In this document: one piece after another, positions 42,790 through 54,250 of the stretch
Layout of the letters: every line of letters begins with the position of its first letter
Position numbering within the stretch: position 1 is the stretch's first letter
Origin: Paragorgia papillata
Taxonomy: Eukaryota; Cnidaria; Anthozoa; Scleralcyonacea; Coralliidae
DNA: 64,000 bases
Assembly: GCA_035771165.1 (NCBI GenBank)
Contig: JAWNZC010000091.1
Coordinates: 394,501 to 458,500, forward strand
Direction of reading: 5' to 3'
Notes under the pieces: generated by a model
Database searches by the model: none
Seen by the model: only the letters and a program-made list of their open reading frames with translations
Told to the model about the DNA's origin: nothing
Translations under genes and position numbers: made by a program

Positions 42790-43145
42790 TAGTAGCGCCT
42801 CCAAAGAGACTACTAACTAGTTCGCCTCCGTAGAGACTAACAAGAAACCAAAGCGGCTCCGTAGAGACTAACAATTTCGCCTCCGTCGAGACTAACAATT
42901 TTGCCTCCGTCGAGACTAACAATTTTGCCTGCGTCGAGACTAACAATTTCGCCTCTGTAGAGACTAACAATTTTGCCTCCGTAGAGACTAACAATTTCGC
43001 CTCCAAAGAGACCAACAATTTCGCCTCCGTAGAGACTAACAATTTCGCCTCCAAAGAGACCAACAATTTCGCCTCCGTAGAGACTAACATAAACAAAAGC
43101 GCCTCTAAAGAGACTAACAATTACGCCTCCTAAGAGACTAACATA
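42790..43145. repeat. 24-bp minisatellite
   Basis: About 14 units of the type CCTCCGTAGAGACTAACAAT, with CCAAAGAGACC variants. It lies between Gag and the SGNH ORF. The minus-strand frame through it (LVSTEAKL repeats) follows from the 24-bp period and is not taken as a gene. Confidence 0.95.
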
Positions 43146-43265
43146 TGCTGTCCAAAGGGACTAAGCAAGTAACATGCTGGCATGGCAGACAGATAGTCGC
43201 CGCAGTAGCCAAGTTATAAACGAGTTCCGATTTATCATAGTAACCCATCAAGGATGGTCGTATGT

Positions 43266-43690
43266 AAAGCGGATAGCAACCGACCAAATGTTTACGCGCG
43301 AAAATTAGATGATTTTGCGCGCGAATGAAACTTGACAACTTACATTCCTGAGGGTATTAATATGTTTTAGATTAAATCACTTCTAATAAGGAGAAATCCG
43401 GCTAATTAGCGCCAACAAAACACGTTTGAAGGTTAATTTTAGGATAATGACATTTTGTCCTCATTAGTAAACATGAATCAGACAAAAGCGGATAGCAACC
43501 AACCAAATTTTTACGCGCGAAAATTAGATGATTTTGCGCGCGAATGAAACTTGACAACTTACATTCCCGAGGGTATTAATATGTTTTAGATTAAATCACT
43601 TCTAATAAGGAGAAATCCGGCTATGCACCAACAAAACACGTTTGAAGGTTAATTTTAGGATAATGACATTTTTGTCCTCATTATGAAACA
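43266..43690. repeat. 219-bp tandem duplication
   Basis: AAAGCGGATAGCAACC starts at 43266 and again at 43485. The copies differ at a few positions (CGACC/CAACC, TCCTGAG/TCCCGAG). Located upstream of Gag on the minus strand; it could be part of the element's 5' terminal structure. Confidence 0.9.
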
Positions 43691-44318
43691 TGGATTAAAA
43701 CCGGTTGGTTTTTACTTTTGTTTCTACTAAAAAACATCTGTAACGCATGCAAAATAGCGCCTCTATAACTACGGTACAAAATGTATTGTCCGTCAGAGTT
43801 AACATGAACCCCATCTGGCAAATAAAGCTCATCGGATGGTTCAGTGAAACCGCGATGAGACCAACAAAAAACATTGGAAAATGGTTCCAAGGCAATCCTG
43901 ACGTTGGCATTAAGAATTTTGGCCGAACGGTTCAACTTATCAAAGTCAACGTGATTAAAAGAACCGGTGCGTGGTATTACATGACATATACCGACCACGT
44001 GTACATATTGGCGGGAAACAAGAAATGAAACAAAATCGACAATTTCCTGAGCAACAACCTCAGGACTAGCATGAGAAAGATCATTGGTACGAATTTCAAG
44101 CAACACTATTTGCGGCAGAAAACGCTCCAAAACATGAAGATCGTATTCCCGCAATTTGGGAACAGTGCGACCTCCTATTCCGAAAAGCTGGACCACCGCA
44201 CTACCGTGAAGATGAAAATCTTGCCGCGCACGAGAATCAAAACCTAACGAAAGATCCTTCCTAGCCTTTTAATAAAGGAATGACCCCAAACTAGAACTGT
44301 GGGTGCAAGAGAAGACAT
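43681..44318 (-). pseudogene. SGNH/GDSL-type hydrolase ORF, one frameshift
   Basis: From the ATG at 44318, block I reads VLVWGHSFIKRL; a one-base shift near 44260 follows. Then HGSAVVQLFGIGGRTV, block III IRTNDLSH (GxND usual; Arg replaces Gly) and the C-terminal DGVHVNSDGQYILYRS carrying the catalytic Asp and His. About 210 codons. SGNH domains are known in some retroelement ORFs (CR1-like, and some YR elements, recalled). A lipase or esterase activity is expected of the family; here the break and the block III change make it doubtful. Confidence 0.65.
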
Positions 44319-44931
44319 TCTGGCAAAGACCCCGAAGGTTACAGCAATTGCGCGGGATTAATTTCAATAATGGTAACCAACGATAACGTTGTAAAAGAGT
44401 ATTAAGATAATATAGTAAATTAAATTAGAATATTGTAGCAAGTGAAGATCAGTACCTGAAAAACTGTTCAAGTGAGCAAGAGAAGAGCGTGTTAGTTCTT
44501 TCGCCGCCAAAACTGGAAAGGCCTCATGAAAGCATGTGCTCATTTTTATATGCTCGTTATTCCCGAAAGGTGTTCTGGGAACTCTCGCCCTATTCCACCT
44601 CGCGCATGACCGCGTTCTATTTTACCTGGTTCAACTTTATTTTACAGTATATAATAGTTTTTGTTCGAGGTAAAACATAAAAATTCTATTGGTGCCCAAA
44701 TATTCCCTTTTTGTTTTAGAGGCCGTGAAAATTCATTTTAGATCAATAAAAAAAGTTGCGAATAATTCTGTTACTCCACGGAAAATGAGGAGAATGTGTA
44801 TTCGTAGCAGGAGAGAACGGCAAGGCATATCATTAATACGTTTTTTTATTGCGCACATCACAGTACAGTATGCTTGTTATTATGTACAGTATGGTGGAAT
44901 TATGAAAGGAAATTGGCTCCGTATGTACAGC
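44319..44931. other. No gene recognised
   Basis: Sequence between the YR element and the hAT element. Short frames only; nothing supported. Confidence 0.3.
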
Positions 44932-47900
44932 CAGGGGCGGCGGAAGCGTGGGGGCAGTGGGGGCGACCGCCCCCACAAGTTTTTACCTGTGGGGGCGAGA
45001 TGCAGTTTTCGCCCCCACAAAATTTTGAAGTTTGGTTATCATCAGAGTTCTTAGCTAGGACGTATTAGTTTGACACGCCTATCATATATATTGAAAAATA
45101 TTGAAAATAGAACATTTTTCAAAATTGAGTTCGGTAGTCAAAATTTGAAGCTAGGTTATTGCCGAAACTTTCGAGAAAAAGCCCAGCGATGGATATTCAC
45201 GTAATAATTTAACTGACCAACAAAAAAGGTGATCGCGGGCCCAAAAATAAAACTACAGTGAGCAAGCGTCTCATAAATATTTAAGAATGAGTAAAAGACA
45301 AGCCAACCTGCTAGCTTGTTGGTCAATCGTGCCCAACAAACGAAGTGCGGATGAGACTCGATCAGATGAGACAGAGTCGAGAGAATGTGAAGACCATGAT
45401 GAGGAAACAGTAGAACAACAACCATCACATTCAAATCCATCGGATACTGTTGACAGGTTAGTATTAAAAATAAAAAATCCATGCTATATTATACAGATCA
45501 TTGAGTATTCGACGTAAATTACGAATATCTTGATCTTTACCGGCTGTGAAGCGAGTTACTCAGCATCGTTTATAGTCCGTTTGTCCTGCAACCAGCAGTA
45601 ACCGCTGGTCATAAAAAGCACAATGTCGCAAATTTCTGGTGACGATAAAGTTTAACCAAATAACTGTGTTAATATGACCATTGACATTGTTGTTTTACAA
45701 TTTGTTTCGAAATAAAATAATCTGAAAAACAGGTTTGCCTCATTTTTAATTAACTTATGCTGAGCCTATCTTTTAATGATCTTTCCTGCACACTGTAGGG
45801 GCGAAGCATCCAACAATTCACAAGATTCTAATGCTTCTTGCACCAGTGACTGTTGCGCGAACCCGGCGTCTCCCAATCAGCCAGCTGACAAGGCACTTTT
45901 AAAGTCAACCAGGCAACAGGTTGGAAAGAAGAACGAATATCGTTTTTTGAAGGTGGAGTGGTATAAAGCTTTCCCATGGTTACACTTTTGCATCACTCGC
46001 ATGAAAGTTTTCTGCTTTTATTGTCTACTCTGCTACAACAAAGGTTTATTAAAGCTGACAAAACGCTACGAAACAGCGTTCTTTGTTGAAGGCTTTCAAA
46101 ATTGGAAAAAGGGAGTGGAAAAAGGGAGCGCGCAGAATGCCACAAGGAATCTGTAATGACATTTAGAAGACTGAGTATGCCAACAATCGCAGAAGAAATA
46201 AGCAACGAGGCCATGAAAACCAGAGCTGAAAATAGGGAGATGCTTTTGAAAATGATGTCCAGTCTCCGATTTCTGCTCAAGCAAGGGATCGCTATTAGAG
46301 GGCACGTGGACGACAATGGAAATTTAGTACAGCTGCTGCACTTAAGGAGTACTGATTGTCCGGGCATTTCAAAGTGGTTAAAAAACCAACAGTATATGTC
46401 CCATGACATAATCAACGAACTAGTAACACTTATGGGTAACACACTACTGCGGCAACTTCTGATAAAAATTCGTGAAGCTACTTGGTTTGCTATACTTGCA
46501 GATGAAACGGCAGATATTGCAAACCATGAGCAATTATCAATGTCGATCCGGTGGGTAAATGAGTTCCACGTACGACCTCGTCCACTCTAACAACAGTCAT
46601 TAAAGATGTCCTTATACGGTGCGCTTTGCCAATTACCCAGTGTCGTGGGCAAGGATATGACGGAGCTGCCAATATGATGGGCCACTTGAATGGAGTTGCA
46701 AAGAGGATACGTGATGAAGAACCAACTGCAATCAGCGTTCACTGTTTGGCCCACTCCCTCAATCTTTGCTTGCAAGATGCTGCTAAGCAATGCCCGTCTA
46801 TCAGAAACGCCCTTGATGTGGTAAGGGAGATTATCAAGCTGATAAAGAAGTCTCCAAAGCGATATCTTGTCTTTGAGAATTCCAAAGCAGATCTCTCGCA
46901 CTCTGCAGGTCCGAGTCTCAAGCCGTTATGCCCTACGAGGTGGACAGTAAGAACTGCGGCTATCGACGCTGGCTTGAGAAACTACGCAGTATTAATGGAA
47001 ACGTTGGACACAATTAGCTCCGAATGCCATGATGAGTATGGTGTAAGAGCAAATGGTATTTATTCGATGTTAGAGCGTTTTGATACATTTTTTGGTTTGA
47101 AGCTTTCTCATTTGGTGTTCAGTGCTACTGAACAAACATCCCAAGCCCTTCAAGCGAAAAATACAACGGTTCAGGAAGGACTATCCGCTGCAAACATGGC
47201 AACATCGTTTTTAGAAAGGCAGAGAGAGGATGGTGCATTTGAGTATTTCTACTCCAGGGTTGTAGCTGAATCGAGAACGCTTACCAACGAGCCAGTCCTT
47301 CCACGATTTAGGAGACCACCGAAACGCTTGGATGATGGAGCTCAGCCTCATCGTTTTGCAACCGCTAAGGACCAATTTAGAGCTCAATACTATGAAGTAG
47401 TTGATCTAATTAGCACCGAAATCAACAGAAGATTTGACCAAGCATCTTTGGAGCTGCCTAAATCCATTGAAGAAGTGCTGTTAACTGCAGTATACCCTAA
47501 CGACCCTGTCTCCTCTGATGTTTTGGTACCAGGGCCGATTGCGGAAGCCTATTCAAGGGATCTGAACATCAAAAAACTTGAACGGCAGTTGCAGATGTTA
47601 CCTGAATTGTTGGATTCATATAAAACAGTGAAAAACATTGAGAATCTCAGAGTCACCACTGTTCGAACGATCTGCGAAATGTTAACCACCGTTCCCATGG
47701 CAAGAAAAATGTTTTCTGAAGTGGACAAGCTCATTCGGATATACATGACCATACCCGTCACAACAGCGACAGCGGAGAGATCATTCTCCACCCTTCGTCG
47801 CATTAAAACGTATCTTCGCTCGACGATGACGGAAGCGAGAATTAACAACTTGATGTTGCTTCACACGCACAAAGACATTTTTGATAAACTCAGTCTTGTT

Positions 47901-48357
47901 GACGTCGCTCAGGACTTTGTTTCTGCAAATTCTCGTAGATTAGGCTATTTTGGTAATTATATATAGATCGAATTTCCTGAATAAGTGAATGTTGTACATA
48001 ACGTTAATGTACAGTAGTGTAACTTTTAGTTTTACTTATATAGTTATGTTTAGTTAATTTAATTTACAGTTTCAACGTTTTAAAAAAGTTTTATGGTTCT
48101 ATATTGATTTTTCTTAAAGTGACTGGACACTGGAGACGCGCGAAGGCAATTATTACGATTTACGATTATTGACAGTTTTATCAAATTAAAGTTACTTAGA
48201 TAATTGGAGCCTTTTTGCTGATTAATGAGTGGGATTTTTGGGTGAAAATGGGCTTTCTGGGGATCACAAATCAAAAAATTTTCCAAGAGGGAAATACCCC
48301 TGAACTCTTAAACCTACTTCCTGCCCCCACACTCAAAAACATCTTCCGCCGCCCCTG
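44932..48357 (+). mobile_element. hAT DNA transposon, 3,426 bp, with perfect 8-bp target duplication
   Basis: The terminal inverted repeat CAGGGGCGGCGGAAG is perfect at both ends. The flanks are TGTACAGC at 44924-44931 and TGTACAGC at 48358-48365. An 8-bp duplication and CAGGGGCGG-type ends define the hAT superfamily. Inside is a ZMYM1-like transposase on the plus strand. Confidence 0.95.
45287..47966 (+). pseudogene. hAT transposase (ZMYM1-like), two frameshifts
   Basis: Exon 1 is 45287-45456 (MSKRQANLLACWSIVP), with a GTTAGT donor; exon 2 starts at 45799 and joins in phase. It begins with a TTF-type zinc-finger region (HFCITRMKVFCFYCLLC). A one-base shift near 46135 leads to MPTIAEEISNEAMKTRAE and FAILADETADI (DDE catalytic region). 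A second break near 46570 precedes CRGQGYDGAANMMGHLNG and VHCLAHSLNLCLQ. The C-terminal hAT dimerisation region reads PVTTATAERSFSTLRRIKTY, with NNLMLLHTHKD. Intact 446-codon C-terminal part. Cut-and-paste transposase, probably inactive. Confidence 0.9.
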
Positions 48358-48365
48358 TGTACAGC

Positions 48366-48700
48366 TGCCTAGCATCATGTACCATGCGTGGTAACCGCTA
48401 GAATACAGGACTTGATAGTTATGCACACTTTTATATACTGATCAGTGGGTATGCTTTTTTCCCCCAGCAGTTGTGAGAAAGGAGGAGAAAACTAGAGGCT
48501 ACTGAGGAAGGACATCAACATTTGGAGCGGTTTTAAAAATTGATTGTCACACATCATCATTAGATATTCATAGCATTTCGGCCAATCCGGTTGCTTGATT
48601 TACGTCACATATACTTACCTAGAAACCCAGTCTAAACCAGAGACCTAATTAATTCAGGTGGGCAGGGCTTAGATGAGGGAAAAAGAATACATCTGTTAAT
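48366..48700. other. No gene recognised
   Basis: Unremarkable sequence after the hAT element. Confidence 0.3.
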
Positions 48701-48707
48701 TTAAAAT

Positions 48708-48830
48708 TTCAATACTGCATTTAGAAATGTTTTCTAAATACAGTAAACTGTATTTAGAAAACATTCCTAAATACAGTACGCTGTATTTAGAAGTCATTTC
48801 CCAATACAGTTTTCTGTCGCTATAGAAACC
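48708..48830. repeat. Palindromic CTGTATTTAGAA array
   Basis: Alternating TTCTAAATACAG and CTGTATTTAGAA words (at least five) form nested hairpins. The structure resembles a short subterminal array, but no element ends are identified. Confidence 0.6.
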
Positions 48831-49387
48831 AGTTCCAAATACAACAGATTATTTTACCTAAGAGCGCTTCACAATATAAACGACTACATGTGATACATAT
48901 ATTACAAGTAAAATAGACTAACAAGAAACCAAACTTACGTTGGTGCAATTTAAGTTATTCGACGACAGACAGAAACCTGCGAAAAGCGCTAAAACAGTGA
49001 TATTGCTTGCAGACTGATTGAAGTAATGAAGTTTAAACGTCCATCTACCTTTCATAATATTATATAGATATAAAAGTATACAAGACAGTCACCTCACGCT
49101 TTATTTTCTCCGGTATCGACAATTAACATCTTCTGTTTTCTTTAGTTTGTAAAGTTCTACATTATTCCAATTGTCATCTATATTTTCTCTGCTCAATATC
49201 AGTCCTGGCTAAATTGATCCTGCTGTTCAACATAATCTAATGTCCGTTATCCAATAAATCCAACGTCTTGCGAACCAAAACTCCTGGCTGTTTTAAAACA
49301 AACATTTTCCCTGTCTCTGCAAGCGCTTGACGACCAGTCTGTTGCGATTGCCCTCATTGCAATGAATATCTAATGTGTGAGAAGCTA

Positions 49388-49470
49388 TTTCAAATCCTCG
49401 TTAGTGTTTTAACTTGGTTGCCAAATTTAGAAACCACGTCTAAAACACTAACTCGGATTTGAAATACTAC
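49388..49470. repeat. Inverted repeat, 26-bp arms
   Basis: TATTTCAAATCCTCGTTAGT... and its near-complement (CTAACTCGGATTTGAAATA) flank about 30 bases. It ends just before an ATG at 49475. Confidence 0.7.
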
Positions 49471-49474
49471 TTAC

Positions 49475-49802
49475 ATGTCAGAGGACGAGGATGTTTCGGA
49501 TGGAGATGGTTGGTGTCATCTAAAGTTGAACTGGAGGGCAAACAACGTCATAACATTTTTCAACACCCTGGGCAAGGGAAAAGAAAAAAGAATATATGTC
49601 CAAGCCAACCGGTCGAACCAAAGTAGGAAAGTCAAGTAAACGACCTCCAAAAGACGCTCCCTACTGGGCAATAAAGCCAACAGAACGGCTTTCTCAGGAT
49701 AGACCTAGTGCAACACCACAAAATGGAACTTCTCACCGTGGTGCTCGAACTCGTGGAGGTCGCAGTAGCAGCCAGCCAAGAACTGGGACAACTGGGAGGT
49801 GA
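49475..49802 (+). pseudogene. TE-like ORF of unknown family, frameshifted
   Basis: The first frame starts MSEDEDVSDGDGWCHLKLNW and continues NNVITFFNTLGKGKEKRI; the second frame (49596 on) has KRPPKDAPYWAIKP and a Ser/Arg/Gly-rich tail (GARTRGGRSSSQP). The W..N..F.. then R.P..AP.WA layout recalls small accessory proteins of DNA transposons, but I cannot name the family. Confidence 0.3.
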
Positions 49803-51205
49803 AACGTGAACAGTCAGTCAACTTCCAGAACAACAGCACGCAGAGAAATAAACTACACAGCACACGATGTTGTGTTTGCAATCTTTAATTAATTAATATT
49901 GTTAGTAAATGACAACAGAACTCGTACTGTAGTTAATAGCTCATTTTAGTCGATTCTTACTGTTCTTTTTAGCGGTGTGTATCCTATACACTCCCAAGAT
50001 GGCCAGACTAAACTGAGTAAATTATATTGTTGATTACAAATTCATGGTATCTAACTAGATAGTGACATCAAGAACGAGGTCGCTATCTGTTTTGATGCCT
50101 TGATCATGAATTTATGGTGAGCAATATAGTTGCCCAATTCCTGGGAACCTTGACAAAACCATCTCGAGTAAGGTACGACAAGAGCCTCTCCAAACGAGGA
50201 GAGACCAATCTGAAGATAGTCCGCGCTGGTAGAAGCAGTGCCCTCATACGAGAAAAAATGCATAGAAAATGTGGAACTTATATTAATCAATGCGCATGTG
50301 CCAAACCAAGGCCTCCCACTTTCGCTAATTGCATGGTGTGTAAATCGAGTTAGTTAGCTCCCTCCTTCAAATATGAAAAGTTGCCATTCTTGAAAGTCAT
50401 CGTTCTTGCATAGAAAATATATTTTGTCTTTTCTTCATGAATTATTGCTGAGTGTTACAAGTAATAGATAAAATATGAGCGACCAACCTATATAGGGATT
50501 TGAGATAAACATCCCACTCGAATATTTTTATATTCTATTATTGAATTCGCCTCTATTCCGAGATTTAATTTGATAATTCACCTGCGAATATTTATAGTGC
50601 AGATAATTTTCTGAGAATGTGCAGCAACAATTGTTACTGCAACTAATTTTCGCCATTTACTTTTCAAACATGCTGGCTAGATTTGCTCAACAGTCTAAGA
50701 AAGAAATCGAGAGTATTATATTAGTATCCAATGGTCTCATTTAATTAAGAAATGTACATGTAATAACAAACGGTTGTTTGTTTGCGTCGTTTATTATCTG
50801 ATTTCTTAATTATGAATTCAGTTAGCGCGACCTTTACCGGGGTTTCTCACGCACGTGATCAAATATTTTTCTTTGATTGGCTAATTTACTCATGAATTAT
50901 TAATGAGTTTGAGAAAATAATTAACAAATGCCCAGTCGTGAGTATAATGAATAAAGTGTTTCGACGTCGTAGAAACAAAAACAAATAATTTTACATGGGT
51001 AAAGCTCTATTTTACTATATCGGTTAACTTGGATACGACATTGTTATATTAGTCAATGTTTTATTCGCATATACAAATATTGATTGAATTTTGACAATTT
51101 TTTTAGATTTCCCTCATTAATTATTATCATTAATAATTTATGTAAAAACATTGCTAAGACACATATGCTTGCTATGGTACATTGCTATTAAATTACTGTG
51201 ATTAC
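49803..51205. other. No gene recognised
   Basis: AT-rich sequence. A weak inverted repeat (AAATTCATG ... CATGAATTT) at about 50038-50113 is the only structure seen. Confidence 0.3.
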
Positions 51206-51335
51206 GTGAAGAAGAAGAATTTCAAATGAAGTCGAATCACTGCTGTAGAGAAAAGATTCCTGACTGCCCCAACCGGGAATCGAAACTTTTCTCTATAGCA
51301 GTGATTCGACTTCATTTGAAATTCTTCTTCTTCAC
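51206..51335. repeat. Long inverted repeat with tRNA-like B box in the loop
   Basis: Arms of about 50 bases start GTGAAGAAGAAGAATTTC and end GAAATTCTTCTTCTTCAC. The loop on the minus strand reads GTTTCGATTCCCGG, close to a tRNA T-arm/B box (GGTTCGANNCC). It may be an inverted pair of tRNA-derived SINE ends. Confidence 0.6.
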
Positions 51336-51745
51336 ATATATACGCTGCTGAAGGACAACTGAATGTTTATACTGTGATTACATTTATTCAAATATAGGTA
51401 AGTATAAATATAGTAATTTAAGTAATAATTACTTACTATGATTGTTTGTAAGACCTAATTTAGTTAAGATTTAATGATGTAATCATATCGCAATTCACTG
51501 TATATAGTGTTTATGATATTTGATTAATAATAATTATATAGTTTTGATAAATAATATTTATATATTATAAATTAGTTTGAGAAAAACAGCTTTCGAACGT
51601 GAATTTTTCTGTAGTGTTTCTCAGTTGAGAAATATACTTTATATGCATACTTCTAATAGTATACTTTTAATGCATACTTCTTACTTTTATTTTAATACTG
51701 TCATACTTCTTTTTGTTGTTTGAAGCTTTGCATGGCGAAAATGTA

Positions 51746-51851
51746 TTTTATATAAGAAAGTTTGTAGTCTTACACCATGTTATCAAATTTTATTAAATTA
51801 TTAATAAAATTTTATAACATGGTGTAAGACTACAAACTTTCTTATATAAAA
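51746..51851. repeat. 106-bp near-perfect hairpin
   Basis: Arms of about 50 bases (starting TTTTATATAAGAAAGTTTGT; ending with its complement) with only small loop imperfections around ATTAAATTATTAAT. It could be a MITE or a small-RNA precursor. Confidence 0.85.
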
Positions 51852-52747
51852 CAATTCTTTTTATTTTAATCACCCAGACTACACAGACATACTGATATTA
51901 CTAACACTCTTCTTACACAAGAAATCAGCTCACGTTACCAATAGCGGCTTTTCTAACTAGCGCTCAACAAGAAGAAGCCGTAATTATGTACTGTAAGGAT
52001 ACTATAGTATATTTCCAGAAACAAGATCTGGAAAAGATCCAAAATACGCGATTCAAATCAGCAACCATAGGCAGAGTGCCATGCTTGTCATTTGAAACAT
52101 TAATGTATAGCATAGCAAAATTATGACTGTAGTCTTATATGTAATTTATGTAGTAATGTGCGCCGTTTGAAAACGTAACATTCTCTGAGCTCCCACCCTC
52201 CGAATGCCAGCTGGATGCCCTCACCATTGAACTGGTAGACCGAGGTTGTTTTTCGACATTTATACCTGGGAACTAGTCAAACCGTACGACAGCTAGTGTA
52301 CAGAAAAAACAAACGAAATTTTTTTACCAACTTCAAGAACATAGAAAAACATCGATGATAATTTACAAGCAATAAACAATATAAATCAGTTACAAGCAAA
52401 ATGAAAGAATGACGTCTGCAATACAGCACGATAATAAAAAAATTCAAATTTTAATTAATTCCAGATCTAGAAGAATTCTTCCCGAAGAAATATCTCATTG
52501 CCTGCTCCTGTTCAGGTAATAAGTTTGAAATTTAAAATTGTTCTTCAACTGAATTAAAAGCTTTTCTCCACAGATCCTCGCTAAAGCTTGCATGGCCACC
52601 ATGTCAACGCTCTGTCGAAATTAATATTATGTCTAGAACTGATCAAAAGATATTCAGACTTTACTAAGTTCAGACTAAGCTTGTTTGCCGAGAGCCACTC
52701 CCTTACATTGTGTAGATCAAGATTTAGGCCCGTCTCCAGCCCACAAG
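51852..52747. other. No gene recognised
   Basis: Mixed sequence with no supported feature. Confidence 0.3.
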
Positions 52748-52938
52748 CTCAGACATTAATCGTTGGGACACTTGAGATTTTTCGTCTTCAACCCCCCATG
52801 CCCCTATTCAATGTTGAAATACTTTGCTCGTTTATCAACTGGAATAAAAAATCAAAATACACACTAACAGACACTAGTGAACAACATTGAATAGGGGGAG
52901 AGGGGGAAAGCGTTAAGTGTTCCAACATTTTTTCCGAG
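52748..52938. mobile_element. MITE-like element, copy 1
   Basis: Bounded by GTTGGGACACTTGAGA and TTAAGTGTTCCAAC, with an inner hairpin CCCCTATTCAATGTTG / CAACATTGAATAGGGGGAG. About 90% like copy 2 at 54592-54775 by eye. No coding capacity. Confidence 0.75.
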
Positions 52939-53161
52939 GGCGAGATTGTAACTAATTGTGACGTTTCGTGTTTGGAAATGTTCGCGTACGGCGTATGTTA
53001 TGGCGATTGTGCATGTTCAATTCATGATAAAGAAACATACGTGATAAAGAACTTTCTACATTAATCTAGAAAACATGTAGTTTCATTCTCGTACACTATT
53101 TAAGAACAGTCATCATACTGTTTTGTTATAGCAGTCACAACAGAAAGGAGTTTTAAGCGCA

Positions 53162-53960
53162 ATGGTGTACAAATCTCGTATCAACAGTGACACTCGTGCG
53201 CGAGTTTTTTTATTTAAGAAACGTTCAAGGACTATCTATTCGCAGGGTCGCAGGGAAGCGTTCTCAGAATAAGCAAGGAAGGACGACACACTCAATGCTC
53301 TCAAAACTCGATTGCAAAAAAAGGTCGTCCAAGAAAATTCATGGAGAGACAGAGGCGTTTGCTTCTCAGATGTGTGTCAACTCTGCGAAAAGAAGAAGGC
53401 AACTTCTCAGCCAAACGTATTATGGAGCTGGAATCTCTCTGTCCGAAATTTCGCTACGGACAATAACCAGATTTTAATGAAAACGGTTATTTCTACTTAC
53501 AAGCAAGGAAGAAGGGTCTTCTGAAGAGAGAAGATCTGAAAAGGAGACTAACTTTTGCAAAATCATGCAGGAAGATCTATGTAGACAACTTTTGGACATA
53601 TGTATCTTTCTATTTGGATGGAACTGCATTGGTTTGCCCATTAAACCAATCCACTTGACCAAGCTCGTGCGCCAAAAGGAAGAACGTGGCGAAAAAAGTC
53701 AGAGGGTCTGAGAATGGGGTGCACTTCGAAAGGAAGAAAAGAGGGAACTGGTGGACGTGTATTGAAACTTATAGTTGCATTTAGTAACGGAAAAGGTGTT
53801 ATTGTTTGTGAGCCGTATGAGAAAATGTGTGGAATGTACTTCGCCCATTTAATTGAGCGAAACTTCAATAAGATGTTTCAGTTGGCAGAGAAAGGAGATA
53901 CTCGCACTTGGGTTCAGGACGGCGACCGCTCGCAAAATTCTCCAGCGGCTACACGCGTAA
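53162..53960 (+). pseudogene. Tc1/mariner-type transposase, frameshifted and truncated
   Basis: Starts MVYKSRINSDTRARVFLFKK. In shifted frames it has KRRLTFAKSCRKIYVDNFW and VSFYLDGTAF (first catalytic Asp), then LRMGCTSKGRKEGTGGRV, AFSNGKGVIVCEPYEKMCG and TWVQDGDRSQNS (second catalytic Asp region). It stops being recognisable at about 53960 where a palindromic array begins, so the last acidic residue is lost. Confidence 0.8.
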
Positions 53961-54250
53961 AAACGCACAACTTGTTCACGGTTGTCAACAGGCGTGAACA
54001 ATGTTGTGCTGCTCGCCGTGAACAATGTTGTGTTGCTCGCCGTGAACAAGTTGTTCACTTATGGTTCGAACAACTTGTTCACGGATAAATCAACAGTCAT
54101 GAACAAGTTGTTCCAACAGCACATTTTTATAGCCCACAACGTTGTTCGCACATGATACAACATGTTGTAACAGCATGACGAAATAACAACAATGTTACAA
54201 CAATGGTGAACATGGTTGATGTATCAACACGTTCTTCGGTTGTTACAACA
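53944..54250. repeat. AACAACTTGTTC-type palindromic array
   Basis: Begins GGCTACACGCGTAAAAACGC and holds many GTGAACAA, TTGTTCACGG and CAACATGTTGTAAC words in both orientations. It looks like a transposon subterminal region inserted into the Tc1 remnant; no opposite end seen. Confidence 0.6.

Larger units (their letters stand above)
39097..44318 (-). mobile_element. Tyrosine-recombinase retroelement (DIRS/Ngaro-like)
   Basis: Minus-strand gene order: SGNH hydrolase (44318-43681), repeats, Gag-like (42677-41530), RT-RNase H (41894-39967), tyrosine recombinase (39961-39097). RT plus RNase H plus YR without a DDE integrase defines the DIRS order. Each ORF carries single-base frameshifts. Terminal repeats are not resolved, so edges are those of the coding parts. 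Whether the SGNH ORF belongs to the same element is inferred from strand and order. Confidence 0.75.

Noticed and set aside
42746..43120. 124-codon frame of LVSTEAKL repeats
   Set aside because: Consequence of the 24-bp minisatellite period.
46587..46921. Minus-strand frames of 60-104 codons
   Set aside because: Antisense shadows of the hAT transposase.
51240..51290. tRNA gene
   Set aside because: Only a T-arm-like B box is present; no cloverleaf, anticodon arm or A box.
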